This document shows, in pieces, positions 1 to 7,908 of a stretch of 64,000 bases of DNA. The notes below the pieces were generated by a model. It did no database searches. It was not told the DNA's origin and saw only the letters and a list, made by a program, of their open reading frames with translations. Origin of the DNA: Streptosporangiaceae bacterium NEAU-GS5 (lineage in GTDB: Bacteria; Actinomycetota; Actinomycetes; Streptosporangiales; Streptosporangiaceae); assembly GCA_017592665.1 (NCBI GenBank), contig JAGFNW010000041.1, forward strand, positions 1-64,000. Reading direction: 5' to 3'. Each line of letters opens with the position of its first letter. Within the stretch, counting starts at the first letter, position 1. A program made the translations under genes and the position numbers.

Positions 1-130
1 CTGGAACCGTTAGTCCCAGCATCACAAAGGAATCCGTCAAAAATGACGGGGTATTCCAAATGATGCAAAATACTAGATTTGCATGCACTGGCTTTTAGCA
101 CACTGTTGAGTTCTCAAGAAACGGACGTAC
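1..130 (-). promoter_or_regulatory. Probable rRNA operon leader (16S expected left of the window)
   Basis: Read on the minus strand, positions 117-98 give TTGAGAACTCAACAGTGTGC, which matches the conserved leader/spacer motif that actinobacteria carry upstream of 16S or 23S rRNA. Closer to the left edge is an extended inverted repeat, with arms GGAAT/ATTCC at 29-33/53-57 and CCGTCA/TGACGG at 34-39/44-49. This is the kind of stem expected in a processed rRNA leader. No rRNA gene sequence itself is in the window. The assignment rests on recall of the motif, and the operon could equally be read as a 16S-23S spacer. Confidence 0.6.
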
Positions 131-161
131 ATACCCCGACGCTTTCCGGGGCAACCCCTCT

Positions 162-191
162 AACTTACCAGATCCTCGTCCGCTATGCGAA
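162..191 (-). promoter_or_regulatory. Possible rRNA-type promoter
   Basis: On the minus strand TTCGCA (191-186) and TAAGTT (167-162) are separated by 18 bases and lie about 45 bases upstream of the conserved leader motif. This fits a sigma-70-type promoter for the operon to the left. The -35 match is weak, so this is inference from position. Confidence 0.3.
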
Positions 192-615
192 CCAACGTCC
201 TGGAAAAGGTTCGTTCGTAGGGTTTTGCCGGACTCTGGCCGTACGCGAGCACACGTCACACCCACCAGGGTGAAGATCGGGGTTCGCGCCGGACCAACCC
301 GGCTCTGCAAGATTAGCAGCCCCCCAGCCCACTTCGACCACGATTCCCGCACACCCGCGCCGCCGCCGCCCCTGGCCCTCCTCCGGAGGGTCGTACGGAT
401 CGCGGGGATCAGGACAACCGAATGGGACGCTCACGCATCTAAGTAGCGCCCAACGCTTTGCGAGTCCTGGGGGGAGTGGCGATGCCTGAACGTTCCGAGA
501 GGCAACCCGACGTCAAACCGCCCGCAATCGGCTCGGGTTACGAACAGGAAGCGGGTGTGGTCTCCGAAGGCGCCGACCGGGCGGCCCGGACCATCCCGCG
601 ATGGAGGTGGCCATC
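192..615. other. Intergenic stretch without a recognisable gene
   Basis: Open frames here are short, arginine/proline-rich and overlap on both strands, as expected for shadows in GC-rich DNA. I see no ribosome binding site paired with a credible protein. The segment probably holds further upstream promoters for the operon on the left and the promoter of the gene starting at 616. Confidence 0.4.
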
Positions 616-1020
616 ATGACGACGCGGTCGGAGTTCGACGACATCCGTGCCCACATCACTGCGGAGGCCCGCCCGGCACATGAGTTGCTGGAGCTGGCCA
701 CGGCCCTTCTCGACGACCTGGAGCAGGCCCGCGTCCGGGAGGCCACGCTCCGCTCCTACTACCTGAGCCTGCTCACGGCGGCCCGCGCGACCGTCGCGGC
801 ACATGAAGCCGGCCATCATGCCCCGTTCACCTTCCTGGAGCACGAGTTGTCGCGCCGCGGCCAGATGCCGACCGGCGCCGAGGTGGATCGCATCCTGGCC
901 GACGCGCGGACCGCGCAGAGCCTGATCCCCCACGTGGACGACGCGCGCAAGTCCACTCCTGGCGCCCGAGTGATCAGGTGCGCCGGCCTGAGCCGAGTCC
1001 CCAAACCCAAGAACGCCTGA
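616..1020 (+). CDS. Hypothetical protein, 134 aa
   Basis: Function not recognised. The ATG at 616 is preceded at 6 bases by GGAGGTGG, which decides it over the upstream in-frame ATG at 601. The protein is soluble and mostly helical, with a charged heptad-rich middle (HELLELATALLDDLEQARV) that suggests helix pairing. It has no signal peptide, membrane segment or cysteine pair. The C-terminus is basic (PKPKNA). It stands alone between the rRNA leader and a convergent lipoprotein gene whose stop is only a few bases away. It could be a small regulatory or structural protein, but nothing fixes its role. Confidence 0.6.
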   Translation: MTTRSEFDDIRAHITAEARPAHELLELATALLDDLEQARVREATLRSYYLSLLTAARATVAAHEAGHHAPFTFLEHELSRRGQMPTGAEVDRILADARTAQSLIPHVDDARKSTPGARVIRCAGLSRVPKPKNA

Positions 1021-1024
1021 CACC

Positions 1025-2620
1025 TCAGCCCGTCGGCATCAGGTCGTGGACGAACACGACATTGGGGTAGGCGGGGTTGTCGGTGTAGCCCTGGATGTTT
1101 CCTAGATAGGCCCGCTGGTAGTTCGTCACCCATGGCACTGCCACGACCGCCTTGCGGTCGATGAGCATGGTCTGCAGGTCCGCGTACGCCTTCTGGGCGC
1201 CCGAGCGGTTGGTGGCGGTCAGCGACGGCAGGCCGTCGATGCTCGTGTCTATCTGGGAATCCTTCAGGTACGCCAGGTTGAACGAGACCGGGTTCTCGCT
1301 GTGGAAGACGTTGCGGAACCAGGACACGGCGTCGGCGTAGTCGGGCCACCAATACATGACCAGGATGTCCTGCCGCTTCTGGCCCTTGGCCTGATCCCAC
1401 TGGGCCGTCCACTGCATGGCCCGCGCGTCGACCTTCACATTCAGCTTGCTGAGCGCGCTGACCAGGAGCGTCACGAGCAGCCGCTCGTCGTTGTCTCCCT
1501 GGGCGTAGGTAAGAGAGAGCCGCAGCTCGCGCTTGTCGGGCCCGTATCCGGCGGCGGCGAGCATGCGCTCGGCGTCTTTGAGGTTCTGGTGCGGTTCGTC
1601 GTCGGCGACATGGCCGAGCAGGCCCTCGGGCACGAGCCCGCTGGCCCTGCTGCCCGCCCCGCGCAGCGCGTCGATCACGCCGTCGTAGTCGATGGCCGCC
1701 TGTACGGCACGGCGGAGCCGTACGTCCTGAAGAGGGCCGGAGGCGCTGTTGAACAGCACGAGCAGGTTCTGGAACGACGGCATCTGAGACGTGCGCACGC
1801 CCGGCGAGCCCTTGGCGCGGCTGAACAGGCCCGGATTGAGCCGCTCGACGAACGACACCTCGCCGCGCAGCAGCAGCTGCCACGCCGTGTCCGGCTCGGG
1901 CGTCGTGCGGTATTGGATGACCTGATAGTGCGGGCCGTCCCAGCCGCCCCAATAGTCGTTGAAGCTGCGCAGTGTGAGCTCCAGCTCGCGGCCGCGCTGC
2001 CAGCTGCTCACCGTGTACGGCCCCGAGCCCGCGTCGCGGCCGTCCGCGAACCATTCCTTGAGGTCGCCCTCTCCGGCCGCGTGCGTGTCGTAGATATACG
2101 CGGCGTACGAGGCGGAGGCCACCAGATCAAGCGGGACCGGGTATTTCAGCGCGAACACGACTGTCAGCGGGTCGTGCACGGTGATCGACTCGACGGCGTC
2201 CCAGATGTAGGCGGCTCCGCCGCCGAGGCGCTTGGTCCGTTCGATCGAGGCTTTGACCGCCTCGGCGTCGACGGGCCGCCCGGTGTGGAAGCGCATCCCC
2301 GGCCGGAGCTGGAACGTCCACTGGCGGCCGTCAGGCGTGGCCTGCCAGCTGGTGGCCAGGCGGGCGCTCGCTCTGCGCGTCACCGGGTTGTAGACGGTCA
2401 GGGAATCGTAGATGTTCTGCATCGCGAGGATCTCGTTGGAGTACGAGGTCGCGGGATCCCAGTCGGTGACGATGTCGAGGTTTGAAACGTACACGAACGT
2501 CGCGTCTTTTAAGTCGGCCGGAACGGCCGGCGGGCGCGTCTCGCCGTGTCCACATCCGGCCAGCATCGCGGCGGTTAAGACGGCGAGGACGACACGAGCC
2601 GCGCTGGTCATACGACGCAT
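1025..2620 (-). CDS. ABC-type peptide/nickel family substrate-binding lipoprotein
   Basis: About 531 aa. The N-terminus is a lipoprotein signal peptide with lipobox LAGC, so the mature protein is anchored outside the membrane. The body resembles SBP family 5 (dipeptide/oligopeptide binders), including NIYDSLTVYNP, RPGMRFHTGRPV and the late AYADLQ segment. The ATG at 2620 is chosen because the longer frame only adds non-signal sequence; GTG at 2626 is also possible with GGAAGG upstream. No permease or ATPase gene is nearby. It is clearly paralogous to the product at 5051-6631 and is divergent from the sensor kinase gene at 2752. Ligand unknown; a peptide or other small solute is likely. Confidence 0.88.
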   Translation of the reverse strand: MRRMTSAARVVLAVLTAAMLAGCGHGETRPPAVPADLKDATFVYVSNLDIVTDWDPATSYSNEILAMQNIYDSLTVYNPVTRRASARLATSWQATPDGRQWTFQLRPGMRFHTGRPVDAEAVKASIERTKRLGGGAAYIWDAVESITVHDPLTVVFALKYPVPLDLVASASYAAYIYDTHAAGEGDLKEWFADGRDAGSGPYTVSSWQRGRELELTLRSFNDYWGGWDGPHYQVIQYRTTPEPDTAWQLLLRGEVSFVERLNPGLFSRAKGSPGVRTSQMPSFQNLLVLFNSASGPLQDVRLRRAVQAAIDYDGVIDALRGAGSRASGLVPEGLLGHVADDEPHQNLKDAERMLAAAGYGPDKRELRLSLTYAQGDNDERLLVTLLVSALSKLNVKVDARAMQWTAQWDQAKGQKRQDILVMYWWPDYADAVSWFRNVFHSENPVSFNLAYLKDSQIDTSIDGLPSLTATNRSGAQKAYADLQTMLIDRKAVVAVPWVTNYQRAYLGNIQGYTDNPAYPNVVFVHDLMPTG

Positions 2621-2751
2621 GCCCACAGATCCTTCCTGACCCCGAACCACCGAACGGTACTGCAAGATCCGTATTGTTACCGATATTTCGCGATATCCCG
2701 CCTCAGATCTCCCTTTTGTTGCATAACGTTGGCCCCAGCCACGGAGGTGCC

Positions 2752-4701
2752 ATGAAGCAGATCAACCGAGACCGCCCGATTCGGGTGAAGCTCGTCGGTC
2801 TGCTGCTCGTGCCCCTCTTCTCGCTCATCGCGCTGTGGGCGGTGACCGCGGGCGTGACTCTCGGCGACAGCATGCGGATGCGCACGTACAACACGCTCTG
2901 GTCGACCCTACGTCAACCAGCCGATGTCCTCATCTCGGAAATCCAGCGTGAGCGGCTCGCCTCGGCCAAGCTGCTCGGGGGTATGCGTGGCGCGAGCCGT
3001 TCGGATCTCGGCTCGCAGCGGCTGAAGACCGACGCGGCCCGGGAGAACCTGCGCCGGCTCGCCACATCGGACGCATCGCGCGCCGCGACCACCGACGCCA
3101 TGCGCTCGCAGGTGGACGAGATGCTCGATCGAGTGGAGCATCTCGACGATCTCCGCGCCGAAATCGATGCCGGACTTTCCGCCCGTTTGCGCGCAATTGA
3201 GACATACAACTCGGTATCCGACGCCATATATCGGATGCACTACAGTCTTGCCCTTATTGACGACATTCCCATCTACCAGCAGTCCCGCGTCGTGATCTCC
3301 CTGGGATATGCCAGGGAGCTGCTGTGCCGCGAGGAGGCCATCGCGGCCGCGGCACAGGGTGCGGGCGAGCTGACCGACGAAGAACGCAAGCTGTTCACGC
3401 AGCTGGTCGGCAACCGCCGATTCCTGATCGACCAGGCGCTGCCCGAGCTCGACCCGGCGCTGCGCCAACTGCACGTGAACCTCATCACCACCCCGATCTA
3501 CCAGCGCCTCAGGTTCCAGGAAGAGAAGATCATCAACGCCCGGCACATCACCCCGGCGTTCGAACGCAACTGGGAGGTGACCGCCGACACGGTCGCCGAG
3601 TCGTTCGACCGGGCACAGGCCCAGTCGGGTTCCGTGCTGTCCGCGCAGGCCGCGCCGATAGCCGACAAGATCATGCTGCGCGCCGTGCTGGCGGGCCTCG
3701 GCGGGCTGCTGGCCGTCGGCATTTCGATCCTGATCTCACTGCGCTTCGGCGGGCGCCTGGCCCGCGAACTGGCCGGCCTCCGCGAGGCCGCGCTCGATCT
3801 GGCCAACGTACGGCTACCGCGGCTGGTCGAGCGGCTCAGGAGCGGCGAAGAGGTCGACGTGGACGCCGAGGCGCCGTTCATCCTGAGCCGTGCCGCCCCG
3901 ACCACCGAGATCCAGGACGTCGGCCGGGCCATCTCGAGCGTGCAGAAGACGGCGCTCGAGGCCGCCATCGGCCAGGCGCGGCTGCAGCGCGGCGTCAACA
4001 AGGTCTTCGTCAACCTGGCCCGCCGCAGCCAGACGCTGCTCCACCGGCAGCGCACGCAACTGGACGGCATGCAGCGCAGGACCACCGACCCCGACAGCCT
4101 CGAAGACCTGTTCCGGCTGGACCACCTGACGACCCGCATGCGGCGGCACGCCGAAGGTTTGATCATCCTGTCCGGCGCGGCGCCCGGGCGCGGCTGGCGC
4201 AAGCCCGTGCCGCTGCACGACGTCGTACGCGGCGCGGCCGCCGAGGTCGAGGACTACGCGCGGGTGACGGTCTTCCCGATGGGCGAGCACGCGCTCGAGG
4301 GCGCGGCCGTGGCCGACGTGATCCACCTGGTCGCCGAGCTGATCGAGAACGCGACGACGTTCTCGCCGCCGCGCACCACGGTCAACGTGCGGGGCGAGCT
4401 GGTCGCGAACGGCTTCGCGGTCGAGATCGAGGACCGCGGCCTCGGCCTGCCGGCCGAACGGCTGGCCGAGTTGAACGAGATGCTCACCGATCCGCCCGAG
4501 TTCGACCTGGCCGACAGCGACCGGATGGGTCTGTTCGTTGTGGGCCGTTTGGCCCGGCGTCGCGGAATCAGAGTCACATTGCTTCCTTCGGCGTACGGTG
4601 GGACCACGGCCGTCGTTCTCGTCCCGCGGACGCAGGTGGTCGTCGACGAAAGTCAGCTGACTCCTGAGGAGTTCCTGGCCAAGCTGGAGGCGGAGCAATG
4701 A
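2752..4701 (+). CDS. Conservon-type sensor histidine kinase (CvnA-like, nitrate/nitrite-sensing-type sensor)
   Basis: 649 aa. A first membrane helix lies near residues 13-35, followed by a helical extracellular sensor region of about 270 residues, a second helix near 305-330, and a cytoplasmic HATPase domain. Visible ATPase motifs are ELIENATTFSPP (N box), EDRGLGLP and GLFVVGRLARRRG. This layout is that of the CvnA kinases of Streptomyces conservons, which act with CvnB (roadblock), CvnC (DUF742) and CvnD (small GTPase). The start ATG has GGAGG at 6 bases. The stop overlaps the DUF742 gene by ATGA. No CvnB or CvnD gene follows, so the module is partial. The two flanking binding proteins suggest a link to ligand sensing (inference). 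Confidence 0.85.
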   Translation: MKQINRDRPIRVKLVGLLLVPLFSLIALWAVTAGVTLGDSMRMRTYNTLWSTLRQPADVLISEIQRERLASAKLLGGMRGASRSDLGSQRLKTDAARENLRRLATSDASRAATTDAMRSQVDEMLDRVEHLDDLRAEIDAGLSARLRAIETYNSVSDAIYRMHYSLALIDDIPIYQQSRVVISLGYARELLCREEAIAAAAQGAGELTDEERKLFTQLVGNRRFLIDQALPELDPALRQLHVNLITTPIYQRLRFQEEKIINARHITPAFERNWEVTADTVAESFDRAQAQSGSVLSAQAAPIADKIMLRAVLAGLGGLLAVGISILISLRFGGRLARELAGLREAALDLANVRLPRLVERLRSGEEVDVDAEAPFILSRAAPTTEIQDVGRAISSVQKTALEAAIGQARLQRGVNKVFVNLARRSQTLLHRQRTQLDGMQRRTTDPDSLEDLFRLDHLTTRMRRHAEGLIILSGAAPGRGWRKPVPLHDVVRGAAAEVEDYARVTVFPMGEHALEGAAVADVIHLVAELIENATTFSPPRTTVNVRGELVANGFAVEIEDRGLGLPAERLAELNEMLTDPPEFDLADSDRMGLFVVGRLARRRGIRVTLLPSAYGGTTAVVLVPRTQVVVDESQLTPEEFLAKLEAEQ

Positions 4702-5054
4702 GCGACGCCGAATGGCTTGATGAAGAGGCGGGGCCGGTCGTCCCCGCGTACGCGCTGACCCAGGGCCGGGTCCATCCGTACAGCAAAGAGATCGACCTGG
4801 TGGCGATCGTGGTCGCCGCCGCGGGCCTCACGCCGTCCAACCTGACGCCTGAGCAGTGGGTCATCCTCAACCTGTGCACGCGCGCGACGTCGCTGGCCGA
4901 CATCGCGGCCGGGATCGACCTGCCCGTGGGCGTGGTCCGGGTCCTGGTGGGCGACCTGCACGAGCAGGGTCTGGTGAAGGTACGGCCACCCGCCGAGGCG
5001 GCGGAGCGGATGACCGTACTCAACGAGGTGCTGAACGGACTGCGCGCGCTTTAG
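4698..5054 (+). CDS. DUF742 protein (CvnC-like)
   Basis: 118 aa, matching the usual CvnC length. The sequence runs from VVPAYALTQGRV through a winged-helix-like region (LADIAAGIDLPVGVVRVLVGDL) to VLNEVLNGLRAL, which is typical of DUF742. In conservons this protein is membrane-proximal and works with the kinase and a GTPase. The ATG overlaps the kinase stop (ATGA), so the two are translationally coupled. Its stop overlaps by 4 bases the stop of the convergent lipoprotein gene, leaving no room for a roadblock or GTPase gene. It probably acts as an output or DNA-binding partner of the kinase (inference). Confidence 0.85.
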   Translation: MSDAEWLDEEAGPVVPAYALTQGRVHPYSKEIDLVAIVVAAAGLTPSNLTPEQWVILNLCTRATSLADIAAGIDLPVGVVRVLVGDLHEQGLVKVRPPAEAAERMTVLNEVLNGLRAL

Positions 5055-6631
5055 GCGGCGGGTTTGAGGTCGTAGACGAAGACCACGTTCGGATAGGCCG
5101 GGTTGTCCACGTACCCCTGCACCTTGCTGCTCAGCGCGCGCTGGTAGTTCTGGACGTACGGCACGGCCACCGCGGCCTGGTCGTCGATGATCTCGCGCTG
5201 CAGGGTGCCGTACGCGTCCTGCGCTTTCGTGGTGTCGGTTGCCGATAGTTCGGGCAGGCCGTCGATCTCCTTGTCGATCGCGGCGTCCTTCAGATACGAC
5301 AGGTTGAACGAGACCGGGTCGGCGCTGCGGAAGACGTTGACGAACCAGGAGAAGGCGTCGGCGTAGTCCGGATACCAGTACATGATGAAGATGTCCTGGC
5401 GCTTGTCGGACTTGCCCTTGCCCTGGTCCCACTGGGTCGTCCACTGCAGGGGCTTGGCCTCGAGCTTCACGTTGAGCTTGTCGAGCGCGCTGGTCAGCAG
5501 CGTGACCAGGACTTCCTGGTCGCTGTCGCCCTGGGCGTAGGTGAGGCTGAGGGTGAGCTTCTTGCCGTCGGGGCCGTAGCCGGCCTCCTTCAGCAGCGAC
5601 TCGGCGCCGGCGAGGTCCTGACGCGGGCGGAGCTCGGGGGTGTAGCCGAGCAGGCCCTCAGGGACCAGTCCGCTGGCCGGGACGCCGGCGCCCTTGAGCG
5701 CGGCGACCAGTCCGTCGTAGTCGATGGCCTTCTGAATGGCCTTGCGCACCTTCACGTCGACGGTGCCGGTGTTGAACAGAACGAGCAGGTTCTGGAACGA
5801 CGGCGACTGCGACGCCTGGACGCTCGGAGTGGACGCCGCCTGCGCGAACAACTGCGGATTGAGCCGTTCCACGAACGACACCTCACCACGCTGCAACAGC
5901 TGCCATGCGGTGGTCAGCTCCGGAGTGACCCGATAGGCGATTTTCGTGTAGTGAGGCCCCGCCCACCCGCCCCAATACTTGTCGTACGCCTTGAGAGTGA
6001 GCTCGGTCTCCTGCCCCTTTCGCCATGATTCGATCGTGTACGGCCCCGAGCCGCCGTCGGTCGTGCCGGCCTTGAAGTCGACGCTCGCGTCGTAGATGTA
6101 AGCGGCGTATCCGGCGGACGCGATCAGATCGAGCGGGACCGGATACTTGAGCGTGAAGACCAAAGTCGTCGGATCTTTAGCCTCGATCTTGTCGACCGCG
6201 CCCCAGATGTAGGCGGCGCCGGCGCCGGTCTTCATGGTCCGCTCGATCGACTCCTTGGCCGCGGCCGCGTCGACGGGCTTGCCCGTGTGGAAGGTGACGC
6301 CACCACGTAACGTGAAGGTCCACTGCTTGCCGTCGGAAGACTTGGTCCACGCGGTCGCCAGGCGCGGCTCCGTCTGCTTGGTCTGCGGGTTGTAGCGGGT
6401 CAGCGACTCGTAGATGTTCTCCATCGCGATGATTTCGTTGGAGTACGAACTGGCCGGGTCCCAGTCGGTGACCACGTCCAGATTAGGCACGTAAACGAAC
6501 GTACTGTCGACAGTTTTACCCGACGACGCCTGGGGTGAGGCGGCGCCGCGTACCTTGCCACCCGAGCACGCCGAGGTCAAAGCCACAGCGGCCACGGCAC
6601 CCGTCGCGACCAGACGTATATGCCATCGCAT
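5051..6631 (-). CDS. ABC-type peptide/nickel family substrate-binding lipoprotein (paralogue)
   Basis: About 526 aa. It has a signal peptide ending in LTSAC followed by a Ser/Gly-rich linker, so it is predicted to be a lipoprotein; Thr at -3 of the lipobox is slightly unusual. SBP family 5 blocks closely match the product at 1025-2620 (for example TDWDPASSYSNEI, KYPVPLDLIASAGYAAYIYD), so one gene is a duplicate of the other. The ATG at 6631 has AAAGGA about 10 bases upstream and begins a normal signal peptide; the longer frame starts with GTG and adds only MKAKGIPP. No transporter partner is present. The gene ends against the DUF742 gene. Confidence 0.88.
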   Translation of the reverse strand: MRWHIRLVATGAVAAVALTSACSGGKVRGAASPQASSGKTVDSTFVYVPNLDVVTDWDPASSYSNEIIAMENIYESLTRYNPQTKQTEPRLATAWTKSSDGKQWTFTLRGGVTFHTGKPVDAAAAKESIERTMKTGAGAAYIWGAVDKIEAKDPTTLVFTLKYPVPLDLIASAGYAAYIYDASVDFKAGTTDGGSGPYTIESWRKGQETELTLKAYDKYWGGWAGPHYTKIAYRVTPELTTAWQLLQRGEVSFVERLNPQLFAQAASTPSVQASQSPSFQNLLVLFNTGTVDVKVRKAIQKAIDYDGLVAALKGAGVPASGLVPEGLLGYTPELRPRQDLAGAESLLKEAGYGPDGKKLTLSLTYAQGDSDQEVLVTLLTSALDKLNVKLEAKPLQWTTQWDQGKGKSDKRQDIFIMYWYPDYADAFSWFVNVFRSADPVSFNLSYLKDAAIDKEIDGLPELSATDTTKAQDAYGTLQREIIDDQAAVAVPYVQNYQRALSSKVQGYVDNPAYPNVVFVYDLKPAA

Positions 6632-6710
6632 TGGGGGGATTCCTTTCGCTTTCACATTTCGATCCTAGGTTTCTAGCATTTATCGAAATACGGGGAAAGA
6701 GCTGGATACC

Positions 6711-7841
6711 GTGTGCGCCATGACCTCCCCTTTTGACGTCACCTGCCCGCAGATCGGGATGGAGGAGGAGTACCTGGTCGTCGACCCGGACTCCAGAGAG
6801 GTGGTCCCCCGGGCCACAGATGTGGTGGAGCGGGCCGCGGCGGCCCTCGGGGCCGAACACGTGGGCACCGAGATCACCAAGTTCCAGGTCGAGGCCCGGA
6901 CACCGCCCTGCACATCCATCGAAGACCTGGAAGGCCACGTCCGTCGCATGCGCGCCGCCGTCGTCTCCGCCGCGCTCGAGGAAGGCCTGGCCGTGGTGGC
7001 CTCGGGCACACCCGTCCTCGGCGACGTCGTCCCGCCCCCCATCCAGGATCATCCCCGCTACGGCATCGGCATCGCCACCTACCGCTCACTCCATGACGAA
7101 CAGGCCATCTGCGCCGCGCACGTCCACGTCCACCTGCCCGACCGCGACAAGGCCGTGCTGGTCGGCAACCACCTGCGGCCGTGGCTGCCCGTGCTGATCG
7201 CGATGACGGCCAACTCGCCCATGTGGGCCGGGCGCGACACCGGCTACGCCAGCTGGCGCACGCTGACCTGGGGCAAGTGGCCCGTGGCCGGGCCGCCGCC
7301 CTACTTCGCCTCCCGGGCCGAATACGACGCGCTTGTGGCCGCCCTGTCCGCGGCCAAGGTGCTGGTCGACCCCGGCACGATCTTCTGGGACGTACGGCCC
7401 TCGGCCCGGCTGCCCACGCTCGAAGTGCGCGGCAGCGACGTGCCGGCCACCGCCGAGGACTCGGCGCTGCTGGCCGCCATGGTGCGCGCTCTGGTCGTGG
7501 TCGCCCTCGGCAAGGTCTCGGACGGCGATCCCGGGCCTCAGCTGTCGCCTGCGCTGCTCCGGGCGGCGTACTGGCAGGCGGCACGCGACGGCCTCACGGG
7601 AGACGGCATCGACCCGCTCACGGGCGACCTCGTGCCCGCCGCCGATCTGGCGAAGCGGATGCTGCGCGAGGCCTCCCCCGGCCTGGCCGGCGCCGGCGAT
7701 CTGGAACTGGCGACGGCGCGGCTGGACCGGCTCCTCGCCGACGGCACGGGGGCCGACCGCCAGAGAGCCGTCCTGGACAGGCGAGGGCGGCTCTCCGACG
7801 TCGTGGATCACCTCATCGAGGTCATGGCAGGCGCTCGGTGA
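6711..7841 (+). CDS. YbdK-type carboxylate-amine ligase (GCS2 family)
   Basis: 376 aa from GTG 6711; ATG at 6720 is an equally good start, and the ribosome site (GGGGAAAG) is poor for both. Family marks are GMEEEYLVVD near the N-terminus, ITKFQVEARTPP, HVHVHLPD in the metal/ATP-binding strand, and WDVRPSARLPTLEVRGSDVP. These place it with glutamate-cysteine ligase-type 2 enzymes, which join the carboxylate of Glu to an amine using ATP. YbdK homologues have weak gamma-glutamylcysteine ligase activity, and the physiological substrate is usually unknown. Single gene; its end is embedded in a short repeat shared with the convergent neighbour. Confidence 0.9.
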   Translation: MCAMTSPFDVTCPQIGMEEEYLVVDPDSREVVPRATDVVERAAAALGAEHVGTEITKFQVEARTPPCTSIEDLEGHVRRMRAAVVSAALEEGLAVVASGTPVLGDVVPPPIQDHPRYGIGIATYRSLHDEQAICAAHVHVHLPDRDKAVLVGNHLRPWLPVLIAMTANSPMWAGRDTGYASWRTLTWGKWPVAGPPPYFASRAEYDALVAALSAAKVLVDPGTIFWDVRPSARLPTLEVRGSDVPATAEDSALLAAMVRALVVVALGKVSDGDPGPQLSPALLRAAYWQAARDGLTGDGIDPLTGDLVPAADLAKRMLREASPGLAGAGDLELATARLDRLLADGTGADRQRAVLDRRGRLSDVVDHLIEVMAGAR

Positions 7842-7908
7842 GGCTTACGGCAGGTGCCCGACGAGTCATGGCGGGCTCGGCGAGGCTTATGGCAGGTGCT
7901 CGATGAGG
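7824..7908. repeat. Imperfect short repeat spanning two convergent gene ends
   Basis: The motif ATGGCAGG(C/T)GCTCG(G/A)TGAGG occurs at 7824 and 7890, with two partial versions between them (GGCAGGTGCCCGACGAG and ATGGCGGGCTCGGCGAGGCTTA). The outer copies encode the C-terminus of the ligase on the plus strand and of the flavoprotein on the minus strand. It looks like a local tandem duplication of about 20-40 bases. Confidence 0.7.

Noticed and set aside
1301-2485. Long plus-strand open frame opposite the first lipoprotein gene
   Set aside because: It is a shadow of the coding strand: composition is rich in Arg, Gly and Val with no ribosome site, and the minus-strand protein is clearly conserved.
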